Positions 62,943 to 64,000 of a DNA stretch of 64,000 bases are shown here, in pieces. The stretch is from Blasia pusilla. Lineage: Eukaryota > Marchantiophyta > Marchantiopsida > Blasiales. How positions within the stretch are numbered: position 1 is the first letter of the stretch; each line of letters starts with the position of its first letter. The translations under genes and the position numbers were made by a program. Location of the stretch: NCBI GenBank assembly GCA_050084515.1, contig CM114272.1, forward strand, positions 51,522,001-51,586,000, given 5' to 3'. The notes under the pieces are model-generated. The model did not search any database. It was given only the letters and a program-made list of their open reading frames with translations, and was not told the origin of the DNA.

Positions 62943-64000
62943 TAGATTAAGGTTTCATCATGATAAAGGATTTCTTAAGCATACCGAATGCATAGGGTTT
63001 GTATTGCAAGAAATTGTCCCACGTAAATCTTGAATGGTCATCAACTAATAGGATAGAGTACCTTGCTCTTAATAGTGAAGTAGTTTGAAAGACTTTGGAT
63101 GGGTCCTTCAAGGTTGATGTGAACTAGGAGGAGAGACACATGAGCTTGTCAAATTTTTGCCTAGATCTGTTGCCTCGTAAGCAGACTTCACGAGTGGATA
63201 GTTCTCCATTCAAGATAGGTAGTTCGGCACCATGTCATCTTTTCCTAACAACTTGAGGCTATTAGTGTTCAAATGTCAAAGTTGTTCATTCAAAACTTGT
63301 AGTGGGCTTGAGAATCTTGCTCATAGTTGAAGGATTGGCTTGCTAAGGAGTTGGAATCGATGTCCATAATTGACTTGTAAGCACACTTCACGATTGGATA
63401 GTTCTCCATTCAAGATAGGTAGTTCGGCACCATGTCATCTTTTCCTAACAACTTGAGGCCATCGGTGTTCAAATGTCAAATTTGTTCATTCCAAACTTGT
63501 AGTGGGCTTGAAAATCTTGCTCATAGTTGAGGGATTGGCTTGCTAAGGAGTTGGAATCAATGTCCATAATTGACTCCTTACGGTTTTTAATCTTTTGTAA
63601 GATCTTGCATCTTGTGGAATCAAAGACAACATACTTTCATCTTTTGTGTTTCAATGAATAGGCAGATGGATATGAGGTTGTGGGTTAAGATTGGGGTTTG
63701 CCATCGAGGCTCCAAAGAATATTTGGGATCATATTCAAAAGAAATTTTTGAGAAAATTGATTTTATGGAATATTGAGGTTTCGGTTTCCAAAAAGGTTAA
63801 AAAATAGGTGCCATGTGAATAATGGGAATTTCAGAAATTTTTTAGAGAAAAAAATCTTTAATTTCTGATTTATGGAAAACCCTATATGCCACACATGTTT
63901 TATAATATAATTTTCATCAAGGGCAATCATGTTACATTCCCAAGTAGTAGAATGGATCCAACCATCTCTTGTTGATTCTTTCAGTCCGTAATTCAAAGGT
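62943..64000 (-). mobile_element. Second Ty1/copia element, fragment
   Basis: On the minus strand at about 63,055-62,985 the sequence reads YSILLVDDHSRFTWDNFLQY, the first catalytic block of a copia integrase, close to that of the element at 59,104. To the right (upstream on the minus strand) are IIKHVWHIG (protease end, about 63,890) and an integrase-finger remnant near 63,180-63,120. A 200-bp direct duplication lies inside. The fragment runs off the window end. Confidence 0.6.
63176..63575. repeat. 200-bp tandem duplication inside copia fragment
   Basis: Two adjacent copies, starting at TAAGCAGACTTCACGAG (about 63,178) and TAAGCACACTTCACGAT (about 63,378), are nearly identical over 200 bp. 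The first copy carries CGATGTCC and the second CAATGTCC at the end. Confidence 0.8.

Noticed and set aside
63176-63575. CRISPR-like or satellite array
   Set aside because: Only two copies of 200 bp with no spacer structure; a simple tandem duplication.

Overview
The window looks like a heavily methylated, retrotransposon-rich nuclear segment of a land plant. The reasons are an intron-containing elongator tRNA-Met of the plant type (55,967-56,050), plant-style Helitrons with HUH Rep and Pif1 helicase, Ty3/gypsy and Ty1/copia elements, and decay dominated by C-to-T changes. I cannot name the species. An unrearranged cytosine methyltransferase and an R2-like non-LTR element suggest a non-flowering plant, but this is inference. 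I recognise no intact host protein gene.

Layout. 1-3,427: degraded non-LTR retrotransposon (zinc finger, reverse transcriptase, CCHC and endonuclease-like tail). 3,428-7,419 and 39,172-40,735: Helitron-1 on the minus strand, split by the insertion of MT2a. 7,420-39,171: MT2a, a Ty3/gypsy-like element (+) flanked by the duplicated site TCTC. Inside MT2a sit a solo LTR (10,731-21,600, duplicated site TGCTG) that itself contains MT1a (11,689-21,316, +, TCAT); a 1.3-kb TG...CA insertion (22,269-23,585); and MT2b (29,323-38,882, -), which landed in the 3' terminal repeat of MT2a. 40,736-54,230: Helitron-2 (-), split by MT1b (42,051-51,755, -). 54,231-57,561: an island without clear transposon coding, holding the tRNA gene. 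57,562-61,641: a decayed Ty1/copia element. 62,943-64,000: part of a second copia element (-).

The main discovery candidates are MT1a/b and MT2a/b, two related families. (1) A complete C5-cytosine DNA methyltransferase domain lies between protease and reverse transcriptase. (2) A PHD finger follows the integrase. (3) The terminal repeats are permuted: the 5' end carries only block B, the 3' end carries A-B-A, and the target-site duplications abut B at the 5' end and A at the 3' end. This is the split-direct-repeat layout known from tyrosine-recombinase elements (PAT, Ngaro), yet these elements encode a DDE integrase. (4) In both families a TATA-like box lies about 30 bp upstream of a segment in B that is complementary over 11-16 nt to the sequence immediately after B. 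This is the geometry expected if the RNA 5' end primes its own reverse transcription, as in Tf1. (5) A 17-nt inverted repeat next to the polypurine tract is conserved in all four copies.

The gene order suggests one polyprotein: Gag with zinc knuckles and an RGG tract, protease, methyltransferase, RT, RNase H, integrase, PHD finger. The methyltransferase and PHD finger could write and read chromatin marks during insertion or self-silencing; that is inference. All copies carry stops or frameshifts. MT2b has lost the SAM-binding and catalytic half of its methyltransferase but keeps an intact integrase core.
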